DNA of 35,685 bases, from positions 1 to 35,685 of the IMG/VR virus record IMGVR_UViG_3300048924_000378; one strand, 5' to 3'. The stretch comes from a virus. The translations under genes were made by a program, and so were the position numbers. Below are positions 17,844 through 26,037 of the stretch, one piece after another (position 1 is the first letter of the stretch; each line of letters begins with the position of its first letter). The notes beneath the pieces were generated by a model. The model was not told the origin of the DNA. It saw nothing but the letters and a program-made list of their open reading frames with translations, and did not search any database.

Positions 17844-20105
17844 CTACAGGTTGTCGGCAGGGGTGGCGGTCTCGATCCCCTGCATGCCGCGCGACGGCTC
17901 CTGAGGGATGGGCGGGAATGAGGGGCTGGTGTTCTCGCGCACCTGGCCAATGTCGCCGGCCGCGCCCGGCCCGCCAGACTGAGGCGCGGGGCCACCGGCA
18001 ACAACGCCCGGCACCGGAAAGTCCGGATCATCACCGCCTGCATTCGGCTTCTGGTAGCCCGCGCCCTGCATGATGGCGTCCGCGATGGGGGCGATGGCAG
18101 GATTCATGGCGACCTGGGCCCCGCCCTGCATCGCCGAGAAAGCGGCCTGCACGCCCACCTGCACGGCGTCGGCCATCACCTTCTTGATCTGTGCGTCCGT
18201 CAGGCGCTCCTTCATCTCCAGCTCCCGCGCCTTCAACTCGTGGCCGGCCTTCAGCAGTGCGGCCTGGACCTCCTGCTGCACGCGCTGCTCGATCTGCTCC
18301 GGCGTCTGCTGACCAGTCGCCGCGCGGATGGCCTCCACCACCTGCTTCTTGCGCGGCAGATCCATCAGATCGATCAAGAATGGCAGCGCGACCACCTGGA
18401 TATGCTCCGGCAAGGACTTCACCGCCTCGGACAGCGAGCTGAGCTGCTGGCCTCGGAAACTGCTGGTGCTCGGCACATCCTCCAGAGCGACCTTCATGCG
18501 CGTGCGCAGAACGTCATTGGACCGATAGGCCAGGCCTGTGTCGGGGTCCTCTTCGGCCTTGTTCAGCACCACGGTGCGCGGCGGGTTGAGCACATCCCCC
18601 TCGATCACGATGGTCTGCTCCTCGTCTCCCATGTCCTCGATGATCAGGGACATCAGCAGCTCGCCCACCATCGTGCGCCCGTCCTTGGTGTTGTCCATCA
18701 TGTCGGCCATGCCTATCTGGGACTGCTCCACCTGGGTGGTTTCCTGCAGGCCGCTGCGCGCGGTGCCAGCCTGGCCCTGCATGGCCGGCGTGACGGGGCT
18801 GACCCGGCCCAGAGCGCGCCGGCTGTCTTCCATCAGCTGCAGGTGCTGCGCGTTGAGCTGGAAATCGCGTTCCACCTCGAATATGCCGCCGTCCTTCATG
18901 TGCTCGACGTCCAGCACGATGTCGGCGTCCGGGCGGGCCAGCTGCTGGCGGATCTGAGCACTGGTCATCTCCGTTGCGCCCTTGGTACGCCGCACCCGCG
19001 TCGAGGCCATGCCCCAGCGCAGCTTCGCCATGGTGCTGTTCAGGTTGTCCTGTGGGAACAGCATGTCGCGCACCAGGCCGAACGGCATGCCCGTCTGGTC
19101 TTCCCGGTAGCCCCAGAACGGCACGTATGGGAAATGCTGGTGCGGATAGGGCGTAGGCCCATCGTGCAAACAGAAGGGTCCGATCCAGTAGGACCGACGC
19201 AGCCGCGTGACGGTCTCGCGCGACAGCGTGCCCGCGCCCGAGGCCACGGCCAGGCGGTGCTGCTGGTTGGATTCATCGAACTCGACCACGCGGCCGCCGC
19301 GCAGGCGCAGCACCAGCGCCGACACCCAGCGTCGGTACCAAAGCTCGCACAGGCTGAGCTCGTCGGTCTCCGAGCGGTACCAGGCATGCTCGCGCGGCGT
19401 CCAGGCCCGCGACACATCCAGTCCCGGCACCAGGCCCGTGGAATAACCGCCTTCGCCAAGGTAGCCACCGTATCCGCCAGGACCTGATGCCGAGTCCGCG
19501 CGCATGATCAGTTCGCGGTGCTTGGGGAATGCCGCCGCGACCCGGTCTTTGCGGATGAACCGCTCCCGAAGCAGCCAGTGTGCGTCGGACAGATCAGCTT
19601 CTTGCGCCCGGATGTCCCACCAGATTTCATTGCGGTGCACATACCGGCAGCGGTAGGGGTAGGCAAACGGATCGCTGGCCCGCGCGACCTCCACCCAGCC
19701 CAAGCCCACGCTCACCTGCGGCTTGAAGGCGTCGCTGATCGCGCGATCTGCCCGGCTGTGCCGTTCGGCCTGGTTCAGGCGGAAGTTGAGCGCATCGGCC
19801 ACGTCCTGGCCGCCCGGGTCGCCGTCCGGCGTCACGCGCCAGTCGGTCCGCGTCTTGGCCTCATGGCCGCACACGGCCGTAATCGCCGGGCCGATGATGT
19901 TCTCCTTGGCCGGCGGGATGCCGAAGCGCTTCATGCGAGCGAGCAGTTCGCTGCCCAGCTGGTTGCCGTCGGCATAGTCGGCTTCCATGTCCGCCTGCCG
20001 GCGCCACGGGGGCTGCTCCAGGATGTCATCGATGATGCGGGCATATTCGTGCGGCGTCAGGGCCGCGCCCAGGTCTGCAGTGCTTGGGGGTTTTGCATAG
20101 TTCAT
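17844..20105 (-). CDS. Portal protein, P22-like
   Basis: 753 residues, the usual length for P22-type portals. The N-terminal part shows AKENIIGPAITAVCGHEAKTRTDWRV, then RADRAISDAFKPQVSVGLGWVEVAR, features typical of this family, and the centre has the stem/wing region with PHQHFPYVPFWGYREDQTG and DMLFPQDNLNSTMAKLRW. A helical barrel-like C-terminal part (about 590-690) has coiled-coil character (EQIEQRVQQEVQAALLK). It forms the dodecameric ring at one capsid vertex through which the terminase loads DNA. The start at 20105 lies 10 bases from the stop of the large terminase, as expected for a packaging operon. Confidence 0.88.
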   Translation of the reverse strand: MNYAKPPSTADLGAALTPHEYARIIDDILEQPPWRRQADMEADYADGNQLGSELLARMKRFGIPPAKENIIGPAITAVCGHEAKTRTDWRVTPDGDPGGQDVADALNFRLNQAERHSRADRAISDAFKPQVSVGLGWVEVARASDPFAYPYRCRYVHRNEIWWDIRAQEADLSDAHWLLRERFIRKDRVAAAFPKHRELIMRADSASGPGGYGGYLGEGGYSTGLVPGLDVSRAWTPREHAWYRSETDELSLCELWYRRWVSALVLRLRGGRVVEFDESNQQHRLAVASGAGTLSRETVTRLRRSYWIGPFCLHDGPTPYPHQHFPYVPFWGYREDQTGMPFGLVRDMLFPQDNLNSTMAKLRWGMASTRVRRTKGATEMTSAQIRQQLARPDADIVLDVEHMKDGGIFEVERDFQLNAQHLQLMEDSRRALGRVSPVTPAMQGQAGTARSGLQETTQVEQSQIGMADMMDNTKDGRTMVGELLMSLIIEDMGDEEQTIVIEGDVLNPPRTVVLNKAEEDPDTGLAYRSNDVLRTRMKVALEDVPSTSSFRGQQLSSLSEAVKSLPEHIQVVALPFLIDLMDLPRKKQVVEAIRAATGQQTPEQIEQRVQQEVQAALLKAGHELKARELEMKERLTDAQIKKVMADAVQVGVQAAFSAMQGGAQVAMNPAIAPIADAIMQGAGYQKPNAGGDDPDFPVPGVVAGGPAPQSGGPGAAGDIGQVRENTSPSFPPIPQEPSRGMQGIETATPADNL

Positions 20106-20114
20106 GACAGTGCC

Positions 20115-21725
20115 TCACGCGCGCCAGTCCGGCGCATCCTCTTCCTCTTCGGGCTCAGCGCGCGCGCCGTACCCATCGTCATTGGGGTTGAACAGCCCGC
20201 TTTCCTTGGCCTGTGCCCACTGCCGAAGCGCGTCCGCGCCTTCCGTGCAGCCGTTGGACTTGTCGGGCTCATCGATGAATTTGTTCAGCGCCCGGCTGAA
20301 TTTCTTGCTGTAGCCGCGCAGGCGCTCCAGGCCGAAGGCACAGGCTTCCCGGTCGAACCAGGCGCCGCGCAGGTGCTTACGCACCAGGTTAACGCCCGTC
20401 TGTAGCTCGGTGATGCGCGGCACCACCGTGAATTTCTGGCCAGGCATGAGGGCCTGCAGCTGCTGCTTGGTGGATCGGTTGGTGTCGCCCAGGCGCTTGT
20501 GATTCGCGTCGTGCGGCAGGAAGTGCGCGCCGAACACGTAGCCGAGGCCCTGCAGGTGGCGCACGTAGTGCCGCAGGTCTTCCTCGTGCTCCTCGTAGTA
20601 GTTGATGAAGCGATCCTCGCCGCGCAGGGACTGCATGAACCAGATGGCCGTCCCGTCCGCGCGCCCGATATCCCAGAAGGTGTAGACCGGCAGATCCAGC
20701 TCTGGCACCGAGGTGATACCGCCGCGCTTCGTGAGCGCGACCATGGCCTTGGCGTAGTACCGGCCCGCGCTCGACTGTTGGAATGCCTCGGCAGGCGTGG
20801 AGGGGTACTCCTGCCACATGCGCTCAGGCGCGCCGGGGAAGTCCGCTTCCTGGGTGGCCACATACCAGGCCCGCTGCTCCAGATCGATGGTGCACTGCAT
20901 CTCGACCTCGACCTGGTCGAAATAGTCGTGCTGCTCGCGCGTGACATGGACCAGACCCGCGTCCATGCGGTAGTTGGGCTCCTGCCACCAGGCATAGAAG
21001 TGGAAGCGATAGTCGCGCGGACTCAGCTTCTTGTGCGTGTAGTGCAGGGCCTCCGCACGCTGGGACAGGTGGTAGAACTCGCCGTTGGCGCCTTCGGCCG
21101 TGCTCTCGATCACCAGGATGCCCGTGGTGGGCACGGCCGGGATGGAGCCGGTCATCACCTCCTTGGCCTTGTGCGGGAAGCGCGCCGAGATCTTGCCCAG
21201 CTCGGAGACGTGCAGCCTGTGGATGGTGCCCGAGCGCATGGAGGTGGCCACGCGCACGCTGCTGTTGTTGTGGGCGAAAAGCAGTTCCACCGCACTATCG
21301 CGTGCCAGGGGGAAGCGGTCGCGGATCTCCTCGGGCAGGTTCTCGTAGGCGTATTTCACCTTGTCCCGGAAGATGGCCTCGGCCGCCTCGCGGTCGTGCG
21401 CGATGATGCCGCAGCGCTGATCCGCATTGAACAGCGCATGGTCCAGCCACAGGATGGCGATCAGTGTGGTGAAGCCGAGCTGCCGCGCCTTCAGGATGAT
21501 GTTGCGGTGCCAGAGCCGGCTGATGAACCGCTTCTGCGCGCGATTGGGCCGGAAAGGCATGGTGAAGGTGTCAGCCTCTTCCCCATCCTTGGAATCGCCC
21601 TTGACCATGATCTTGTACAGGCAGCCGGAGAACAGGCGCCATTCGGGATCGCGCAGGCACCGCTCCAGCTCCTCGGGAGTGTCCGGGAGCCGGTTCAGGG
21701 GAGCACTGTGGACGCGCGCGGCCAC
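20115..21725 (-). CDS. terL: Terminase large subunit (packaging ATPase/nuclease)
   Basis: 536 residues. The ATPase half has a Walker A-type loop KARQLGFTT (79-87, a variant without the usual GKT), an acidic Walker B-type VSELGK (173-178) and a coupling-type segment GILVIESTA (202-210). The nuclease half begins around YTFWDIGRADG (D352), with a later HFLPHDAN segment typical of the RNase H-like metal site. It cuts concatemeric DNA and pumps it into the procapsid through the portal. It lies immediately after the small subunit (4-base gap) and before the portal. Confidence 0.92.
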   Translation of the reverse strand: MAARVHSAPLNRLPDTPEELERCLRDPEWRLFSGCLYKIMVKGDSKDGEEADTFTMPFRPNRAQKRFISRLWHRNIILKARQLGFTTLIAILWLDHALFNADQRCGIIAHDREAAEAIFRDKVKYAYENLPEEIRDRFPLARDSAVELLFAHNNSSVRVATSMRSGTIHRLHVSELGKISARFPHKAKEVMTGSIPAVPTTGILVIESTAEGANGEFYHLSQRAEALHYTHKKLSPRDYRFHFYAWWQEPNYRMDAGLVHVTREQHDYFDQVEVEMQCTIDLEQRAWYVATQEADFPGAPERMWQEYPSTPAEAFQQSSAGRYYAKAMVALTKRGGITSVPELDLPVYTFWDIGRADGTAIWFMQSLRGEDRFINYYEEHEEDLRHYVRHLQGLGYVFGAHFLPHDANHKRLGDTNRSTKQQLQALMPGQKFTVVPRITELQTGVNLVRKHLRGAWFDREACAFGLERLRGYSKKFSRALNKFIDEPDKSNGCTEGADALRQWAQAKESGLFNPNDDGYGARAEPEEEEDAPDWRA

Positions 21726-21729
21726 AGCC

Positions 21730-22701
21730 TCAACCCTCCTCGTCCGTCGGGTCTTGCTTCACCTGCAGCGTGGAGCCCGCGCGCGGGCCTGTGCGCTCCG
21801 GGTCATCTGCAATCGGTGCGAAGCCGTTGCCGTTCTCCTTTGAGATGCGATGCAGCAGCGCGGCCAGTGGGTCCGACTTCTGCTGGTTGTCCTTCTCGTA
21901 CAGGCCCAGGTACTTCCACAGCTTCTCGGCAAATGCCTCCTTGCTGTGCATCAGGACCTGCAGCCCTTCCTTGGTGCGCTTCACGCCGGCATAGAGCTGG
22001 ACTGCGGCCGGGCTCAGGGTGCGGGTGTCCTTGATGACCTCGCGCGCATATCCATCGCCAACGCATGCAGTGCACTCCGGGTGCGGCGGCCGGTGAGGAT
22101 TGAAGCCGATGCCGCCCTCTTCATCGAAGTCCTCGGGCGCCTTGCCTTCAGCGCGCCATGCTTCGCGGGCATGGTTCATCTCGCTGACGGTGCGCTGGTA
22201 GCGGAAGTTCTCCCCCCAGCAATGGCGGCAGCATGCGACCTTGGTCTCGATCAGCTCACGCGCATCGGCTGTGGTGATCAGCCAGGCCTGCTGCAGCATG
22301 GCATCGGCAGTGATCTGCGTGCGCTCCTGCTGATGCTTTCGGGCTTCCGCTATCGCGGCTTGGATGTGAGGTTTTGACAGGTTCTCAGAGGCGATCTGCC
22401 GAGCTGTCTTGACGCTGTAGCCGGCCCGGATCGCCGCTTGGGTTCCATTCAGGTCCACCAGGAATTCATCGATGAATTTCGCCTCCCTCGCGGTCAGCGC
22501 CTGGGCGGCGGTGCTCTTGGTGCGGGTGGCCTTTTTTGCCGGAGCCTTCTTCGATACCGGTTTCGCGGCGGCGCGCGGAGGCTTCTTGACCGCTGGGCGC
22601 TTCGCAGGAACAGCAGAGCCTGCGGCCTTCTTGGCGGCAGCAGGTTTCTTGGGGAGAGGTTTTTTTGAAGGGTCGGGCTTGCCGGCAGGACGTTGGGCCA
22701 T
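21730..22701 (-). CDS. terS: Terminase small subunit with histone-H1-like basic tail
   Basis: 323 residues. The first 65 residues are almost only Lys/Pro/Ala (KKP, AKK repeats), like histone H1 tails or bacterial AlgP-type proteins. The recognised core (about 68-135) is a Terminase_2-type DNA-binding domain with ALTAREAKFIDEFL and LNGTQAAIRAGYS (helix-turn-helix). Then come two CxxC pairs (158/161 and 210/213) that could form a zinc ribbon, and a helical C-terminus. It recognises the phage pac or cos site and hands DNA to the large subunit. It is the first gene of the late operon and has a late element 36 bases upstream of its ATG. Confidence 0.85.
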   Translation of the reverse strand: MAQRPAGKPDPSKKPLPKKPAAAKKAAGSAVPAKRPAVKKPPRAAAKPVSKKAPAKKATRTKSTAAQALTAREAKFIDEFLVDLNGTQAAIRAGYSVKTARQIASENLSKPHIQAAIAEARKHQQERTQITADAMLQQAWLITTADARELIETKVACCRHCWGENFRYQRTVSEMNHAREAWRAEGKAPEDFDEEGGIGFNPHRPPHPECTACVGDGYAREVIKDTRTLSPAAVQLYAGVKRTKEGLQVLMHSKEAFAEKLWKYLGLYEKDNQQKSDPLAALLHRISKENGNGFAPIADDPERTGPRAGSTLQVKQDPTDEEG

Positions 22702-22736
22702 GACCGGGAGTGTTTCGACCGGACCCTTCTATGTCT

Positions 22737-22751
22737 AACCCTAGACGGGGG
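22737..22751 (-). promoter_or_regulatory. Late element, copy C (start of late operon)
   Basis: The + strand reads AACCCTAGACGGGGG, the third copy of the element. Its near edge is 36 bases upstream of the small terminase ATG, the expected start of the late transcript. The region is shared with the divergent AT-rich gene that begins at 22799. Confidence 0.6.
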
Positions 22752-22798
22752 ATCAGAGTCCAGCACTCTTCCATCGGCTGCTTCGGGAGCCTTTGGAA

Positions 22799-23617
22799 AT
22801 GGATAGGCCTACGCAAGATGCCGACCTCATTTATTCCTGTATGCTGTCGGACACACATCAATCAATTCATGGAAAGCTAATGGCAGACTATTTGGACTGG
22901 GAGTTCATGCTGGATGGTGACACTCAAGATTTCCGAGGACTCGTCACCCAGCCGGGGACAAGATTTTTTAACCTGTACGGGGGCGTTGACCACTGGCTAG
23001 ATTGCCAGAATGATGACTTCCGGATGAATACCCTCTATGCAGAAGGGGAGAACGACCCGAATGTCGTGTGGCAGGTTGGTCATGAATTGGTTAGTCTCTT
23101 TAACGGTGCCTCCATTCTTTTTCAGAAGGACTATAGAAAAGCAACAATCAACAAGCTTTACCACAAGGAAGAAGAGGTTGACTACGTCGCTCCTCAAGGG
23201 TCTACAGCACTTTTAGGACGACCAAATTGCTCGAACGAAATCTTGAGGGAGGAGCTAGCTAAAATCGAACGATCCGGGATAAAATTCCAGCTTATATACT
23301 TGGCAACGAAGCATGAAGATATCTATTACATCCTTAAGTATCTTGACATGGAAGCAGGCTGGGTAACGTATTACAAGTTGCTCGAGGCTATCGAGCACTG
23401 CGCCAATAAGAATTCCATACAATTGGTAGTTGATGAAAATAGACGCAAATCTTTTACCAACACAGCCAACAATTTCTCCCTGTCCGGCTTTGACTCTCGG
23501 CACGGATTCAAAGAATTGACGAAAAAGAATAAAACTCCCTCAATGAAAATTCATGAGGGTTATAAATTCATCACAGACTTGGCGAAACAGTATTTGAAAC
23601 TGACTCACTTCAAGTGA
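22799..23617 (+). CDS. AT-rich accessory gene of unknown function
   Basis: 272 residues, family not recognised. The ATG at 22799 is preferred because GGGAG lies 9 bases upstream; a TTG at 22793 is in frame but too close to it. The protein is soluble and acidic at the N-terminus (DYLDWEFMLDGDTQDF), with aromatic-rich middle segments (IKFQLIYLATKHEDIYYILKYLDMEAGWVTYYKLLEAIEHC) and a basic C-terminus. The gene is clearly AT-richer than all neighbours, stands alone on the + strand between the late and early leftward operons, and so looks like a recent, independently expressed insertion. A defence, exclusion or host-modifying role is possible but nothing in the sequence shows it. Confidence 0.7.
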   Translation: MDRPTQDADLIYSCMLSDTHQSIHGKLMADYLDWEFMLDGDTQDFRGLVTQPGTRFFNLYGGVDHWLDCQNDDFRMNTLYAEGENDPNVVWQVGHELVSLFNGASILFQKDYRKATINKLYHKEEEVDYVAPQGSTALLGRPNCSNEILREELAKIERSGIKFQLIYLATKHEDIYYILKYLDMEAGWVTYYKLLEAIEHCANKNSIQLVVDENRRKSFTNTANNFSLSGFDSRHGFKELTKKNKTPSMKIHEGYKFITDLAKQYLKLTHFK

Positions 23618-23712
23618 ATTTAGTGCCGCCGTGCAAATCCACAGCTCATGCTATGGTAATCGGCGGCTTCCGAGCATTCCCTATTGACGTTGCCCATAAT
23701 GCAGCGACGTAC

Positions 23713-24261
23713 TCATGGCGCAAGATGCGAAAGTAAGTCTGCCTGCCTGTGATCTTGGTGTTTTAAATTCTTCAGCGCCTTCACTTCTCTTTCCAAAGCG
23801 CGCCGCTTGGAAGCCTCCTCCAGCAGTTGGTCCTGCAACTCCGTGACGCGCGCCAGGGCGGTGTGCTCGAGAGCGATGCCAGCATAGGCCTGGCCCACCA
23901 TTCCGCCCTCGGTCCTGCTGAAGTGGACAACATGTTCTCCAATCTCCAGGATGGAGCGCCCATCAGTCAGATGCGTGACGGTCACCGCCCGTGCGGGGCC
24001 GTGCTGGTGCACCGGGCGATAGCACTGCTTCACCGCAGAAATCATCCCCTCGCCGCGCAGCACCTTGATCCGGTCGTCCACCGTGGTGAGGTTCAGGCCC
24101 GTCATCTTGTGGATGCGGTCGCGCGTGGGCTCCTCGCCAGCCTCATGCAACTGGCGGATCGCTTCATAGACCTGAGTCAGCGTCGGCACGGCCTCGACCG
24201 CGCCCGTGTCCGGATTGCCGCCGGCTGTCTTGTGGATGGTGCTGGTGGTGGCTTGGTTCAT
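23713..24261 (-). CDS. Winged-helix DNA-binding protein with C-terminal coiled coil
   Basis: 182 residues. Residues about 27-85 form a winged-helix-like domain (VYEAIRQLHEAGEEPTRDRI, then GLNLTTVDDRIKVLRGEGMI). A beta-rich middle follows, and a C-terminal coiled coil (about 135-170) suggests dimerisation. It is the last gene of the leftward early operon, overlapping the upstream HNH-type gene as ATGA, and the gene nearest to the late operon. That is where phages often keep their late-gene regulator, so it is a candidate activator of the three late elements; this link is inference only. Confidence 0.65.
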   Translation of the reverse strand: MNQATTSTIHKTAGGNPDTGAVEAVPTLTQVYEAIRQLHEAGEEPTRDRIHKMTGLNLTTVDDRIKVLRGEGMISAVKQCYRPVHQHGPARAVTVTHLTDGRSILEIGEHVVHFSRTEGGMVGQAYAGIALEHTALARVTELQDQLLEEASKRRALEREVKALKNLKHQDHRQADLLSHLAP

Positions 24262-24782
24262 GCGTTTTCACTCCAGAGAGGCAGACGTTGCGGCCATTGG
24301 CCGGATTCAAGAATCGTGTGGCGGGTGATGCGGCCCCATTCGAGGCCGTAGTCGCGGTGAGCTTCGCGGCCGCCGTCAACAAGGCGGTATTGGTCGTAAG
24401 CGACATGGCATCCCTCGATGTCGGGGCGAGTGCAGCACAGCGGGAAGCCGGTGCGGTCGTCGGTCTTGAGCGCGAAGCCCTTGCCGAGGTTGAGGTGCGC
24501 GTGCTGGGAGAACCCGCAGATGCCGCACCACATGCACGGGAGCTCGGCCACGGCGCGGCGGTAGGCCTCACATTCGAGGATTTCGGCCTTGGGCACGACC
24601 AGGCCTGAGCTGGCCGCACCCATCACCACGATGCTGGTGCACGCCAAGCCGGCAGTGGCGCGGGCGCTGTCCATGGCTCGGGCCGCGCGCTGCGCCAGGC
24701 GCTCCTCTCGGTCTTGCGCTGGTGCGACGGCGGGCCGGCGGCCGAAGCCGCGGCTGGGCCATGTGCTCCGGCTCTGGATCAT
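24258..24782 (-). CDS. HNH-type zinc-finger nuclease-like protein
   Basis: 174 residues from the ATG at 24782, which overlaps the preceding stop as ATGA; the frame is open further upstream but that part lies inside the neighbouring gene. The core (about 83-130) has C83-x2-C86, then HAHLNLGKGFALKTDD, FPLC (C116) and GCH (C125, H126), the pattern of phage HNH proteins that read 'AHxNxGKGxxxKxxD...PLC...CH'. A recombination or replication-related nuclease (Ref/DUF968-like) is likely. The N-terminal 60 residues are basic and Ala-rich. It belongs to the coupled replication/recombination gene run. Confidence 0.65.
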   Translation of the reverse strand: MIQSRSTWPSRGFGRRPAVAPAQDREERLAQRAARAMDSARATAGLACTSIVVMGAASSGLVVPKAEILECEAYRRAVAELPCMWCGICGFSQHAHLNLGKGFALKTDDRTGFPLCCTRPDIEGCHVAYDQYRLVDGGREAHRDYGLEWGRITRHTILESGQWPQRLPLWSENA

Positions 24783-25036
24783 CGGATGTCGCCCTCCACG
24801 TCCACCTGCACCAGGAAGCCGTGATCGCCCATCACGCATACACGCGTGGGGCCGTACTGCTCCAGGCGGCAGCAGCGGTTTTCCGACCAGACGGAGAAGC
24901 GGTAGCGCCCCAGGGCATCAGGGCCTTCGATGCGCACGCGCATTGCGGCGCCACGCCACAGGGGCGGGTGCAGGGGCGCGGCGCGCACGGGGCCGCGCTG
25001 GCCACGGCGCGGAAGGTCGGGGCGGAAATCAAGCAT
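24779..25036 (-). CDS. Small hypothetical early protein (85 aa)
   Basis: 85 residues. The ATG at 25036 overlaps the end of the upstream DUF4406 gene, and its stop overlaps the next start as ATGA. A basic N-terminus is followed by a compact beta-rich part (MRVRIEGPDALGRYRFSVW ... YGPTRVCVMGDHGFLVQVDVEG). An internal ATG at the 'MRVRIEG' position (about residue 32) could be the real start. No family recognised; the tight coupling on both sides supports it being a real gene. Confidence 0.6.
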   Translation of the reverse strand: MLDFRPDLPRRGQRGPVRAAPLHPPLWRGAAMRVRIEGPDALGRYRFSVWSENRCCRLEQYGPTRVCVMGDHGFLVQVDVEGDIR

Positions 25037-25349
25037 GTGTACCGCACTCCCCTGCGCTGGCATCGAAGTCCTGCACCTCCAGACCCAGCACGCGCGCCAC
25101 AAAGCTCTCCAACCGGGCACCGCGCGACTGCTTCCAGCCCGGCAGCCGATGCACGGCATCGCAGGTGCACAGCTGCGGCAGCGCCAGGCGCATGTATCCG
25201 GCCCAGCTGCCGCACTCCGGCGCGGGGTTCTCCGCAGGGTTCTCGACGTGGTGGCCCTGGGCGCGCAGCGTGGCGGCGGCGCGGTTGAAGGCCGGGTAGT
25301 TGAACTCTGGCAGGCCTGTCATGGGGCCGGCGATGTAGATCCGCTTCAT
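25029..25349 (-). CDS. DUF4406 family protein (nucleoside deoxyribosyltransferase-like)
   Basis: 106 residues. MKRIYIAGPMTGLPEFNYPAF followed by AAATLRAQGHHVENPAE, and later LPGWKQSRGARLE, is the clear DUF4406 signature, a Rossmann-like fold related to nucleoside 2-deoxyribosyltransferases. Members are common in phage early regions; a role in nucleotide metabolism is likely but the substrate is unknown. The ATG at 25349 overlaps the stop of the resolvase-like gene (ATGA) and has GGAGGG upstream, so it is preferred to an earlier in-frame start. Confidence 0.82.
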   Translation of the reverse strand: MKRIYIAGPMTGLPEFNYPAFNRAAATLRAQGHHVENPAENPAPECGSWAGYMRLALPQLCTCDAVHRLPGWKQSRGARLESFVARVLGLEVQDFDASAGECGTHA

Positions 25350-25813
25350 GGCCGGGCCCTCCGGAAGGACCACGCGATCATTGCGGCGTCACGCTGGTGC
25401 TGATTGCTGCGGCCGGCCCAGCCGGTCAGGCGGCTGAAGGTGGCGGCGTCGATCTTGGCGCCGTGGGCGCCGCCGGCCTTCGCGCTGGGCGGCATGCCGT
25501 GGCATGGGATGCCCAGCGCCGCGCATAGGCCAACAATCAGCTTGCACCAGGCGTCGATCTCGCCGACGTTACGGGCGATCTTCTTGCGGGCGCCGTCGCT
25601 GCCCTTGGCCGTCCAGGTGCGGCGCGCGGCGCGGCTGTCCTCGAAGATGACCAGCGTGGGCCGGCGCTCCTGCAGCACCAGGGCGATCTGCGCCGGCTCG
25701 ATTTCCTCCAGCGCTTGCAGCTGGCCGTCCACGATCCAGGCCAGGCCCGTGTGCTTGCCCGGGTCCATACCCAGCACCGTGATCGGGCCTTGGTGGCCAG
25801 CAGGCACCGTCAC
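25346..25813 (-). CDS. RuvC-like Holliday-junction resolvase-type nuclease
   Basis: 155 residues if it starts at the GTG at 25813, which overlaps the preceding stop (GTGA). The core opens with ITVLGMDPGKHTGLAWIVDG, in which D17 is the first catalytic Asp of RuvC/RNase H-like resolvases. LVIFEDSR supplies the second acidic residue, and HQRDAAMIA near the end supplies the last acidic pair. The role is to cut branched DNA during replication, recombination or packaging. It lies in the coupled early operon between a small unknown gene and DUF4406. Confidence 0.75.
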   Translation of the reverse strand: MTVPAGHQGPITVLGMDPGKHTGLAWIVDGQLQALEEIEPAQIALVLQERRPTLVIFEDSRAARRTWTAKGSDGARKKIARNVGEIDAWCKLIVGLCAALGIPCHGMPPSAKAGGAHGAKIDAATFSRLTGWAGRSNQHQRDAAMIAWSFRRARP

Positions 25814-26037
25814 GCGCGGGGCGGCGGGCGCCACGCGAGCGCCCGCAACTGCTGCACCACCTGCTGCTCGATGTCCACGAACAGCCGGGACTCGTCCCTG
25901 TCCAGCTCCCTGGCCCTGGCCTTGACGTACTCCCACCAACCGGGTTGCTGGGCCAGCTTGACGAGGTGCGCTACGGCTGCCTCGCTGAGATTGATTTTGT
26001 GTTGCTGCCATTGGTGTTCAGACGACGATGAATTCAT
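25810..26037 (-). CDS. Small hypothetical early protein (75 aa)
   Basis: 75 residues, mainly helical: LSEAAVAHLVKLAQQPGWWEYVKARARELDRDESRLFVDIEQQVVQQLRAL. The ATG at 26037 overlaps the end of the upstream gene by 20 bases, and its stop overlaps the resolvase GTG. It looks like a small accessory protein of the replication module. No family is recognised. Confidence 0.6.
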   Translation of the reverse strand: MNSSSSEHQWQQHKINLSEAAVAHLVKLAQQPGWWEYVKARARELDRDESRLFVDIEQQVVQQLRALAWRPPPRA

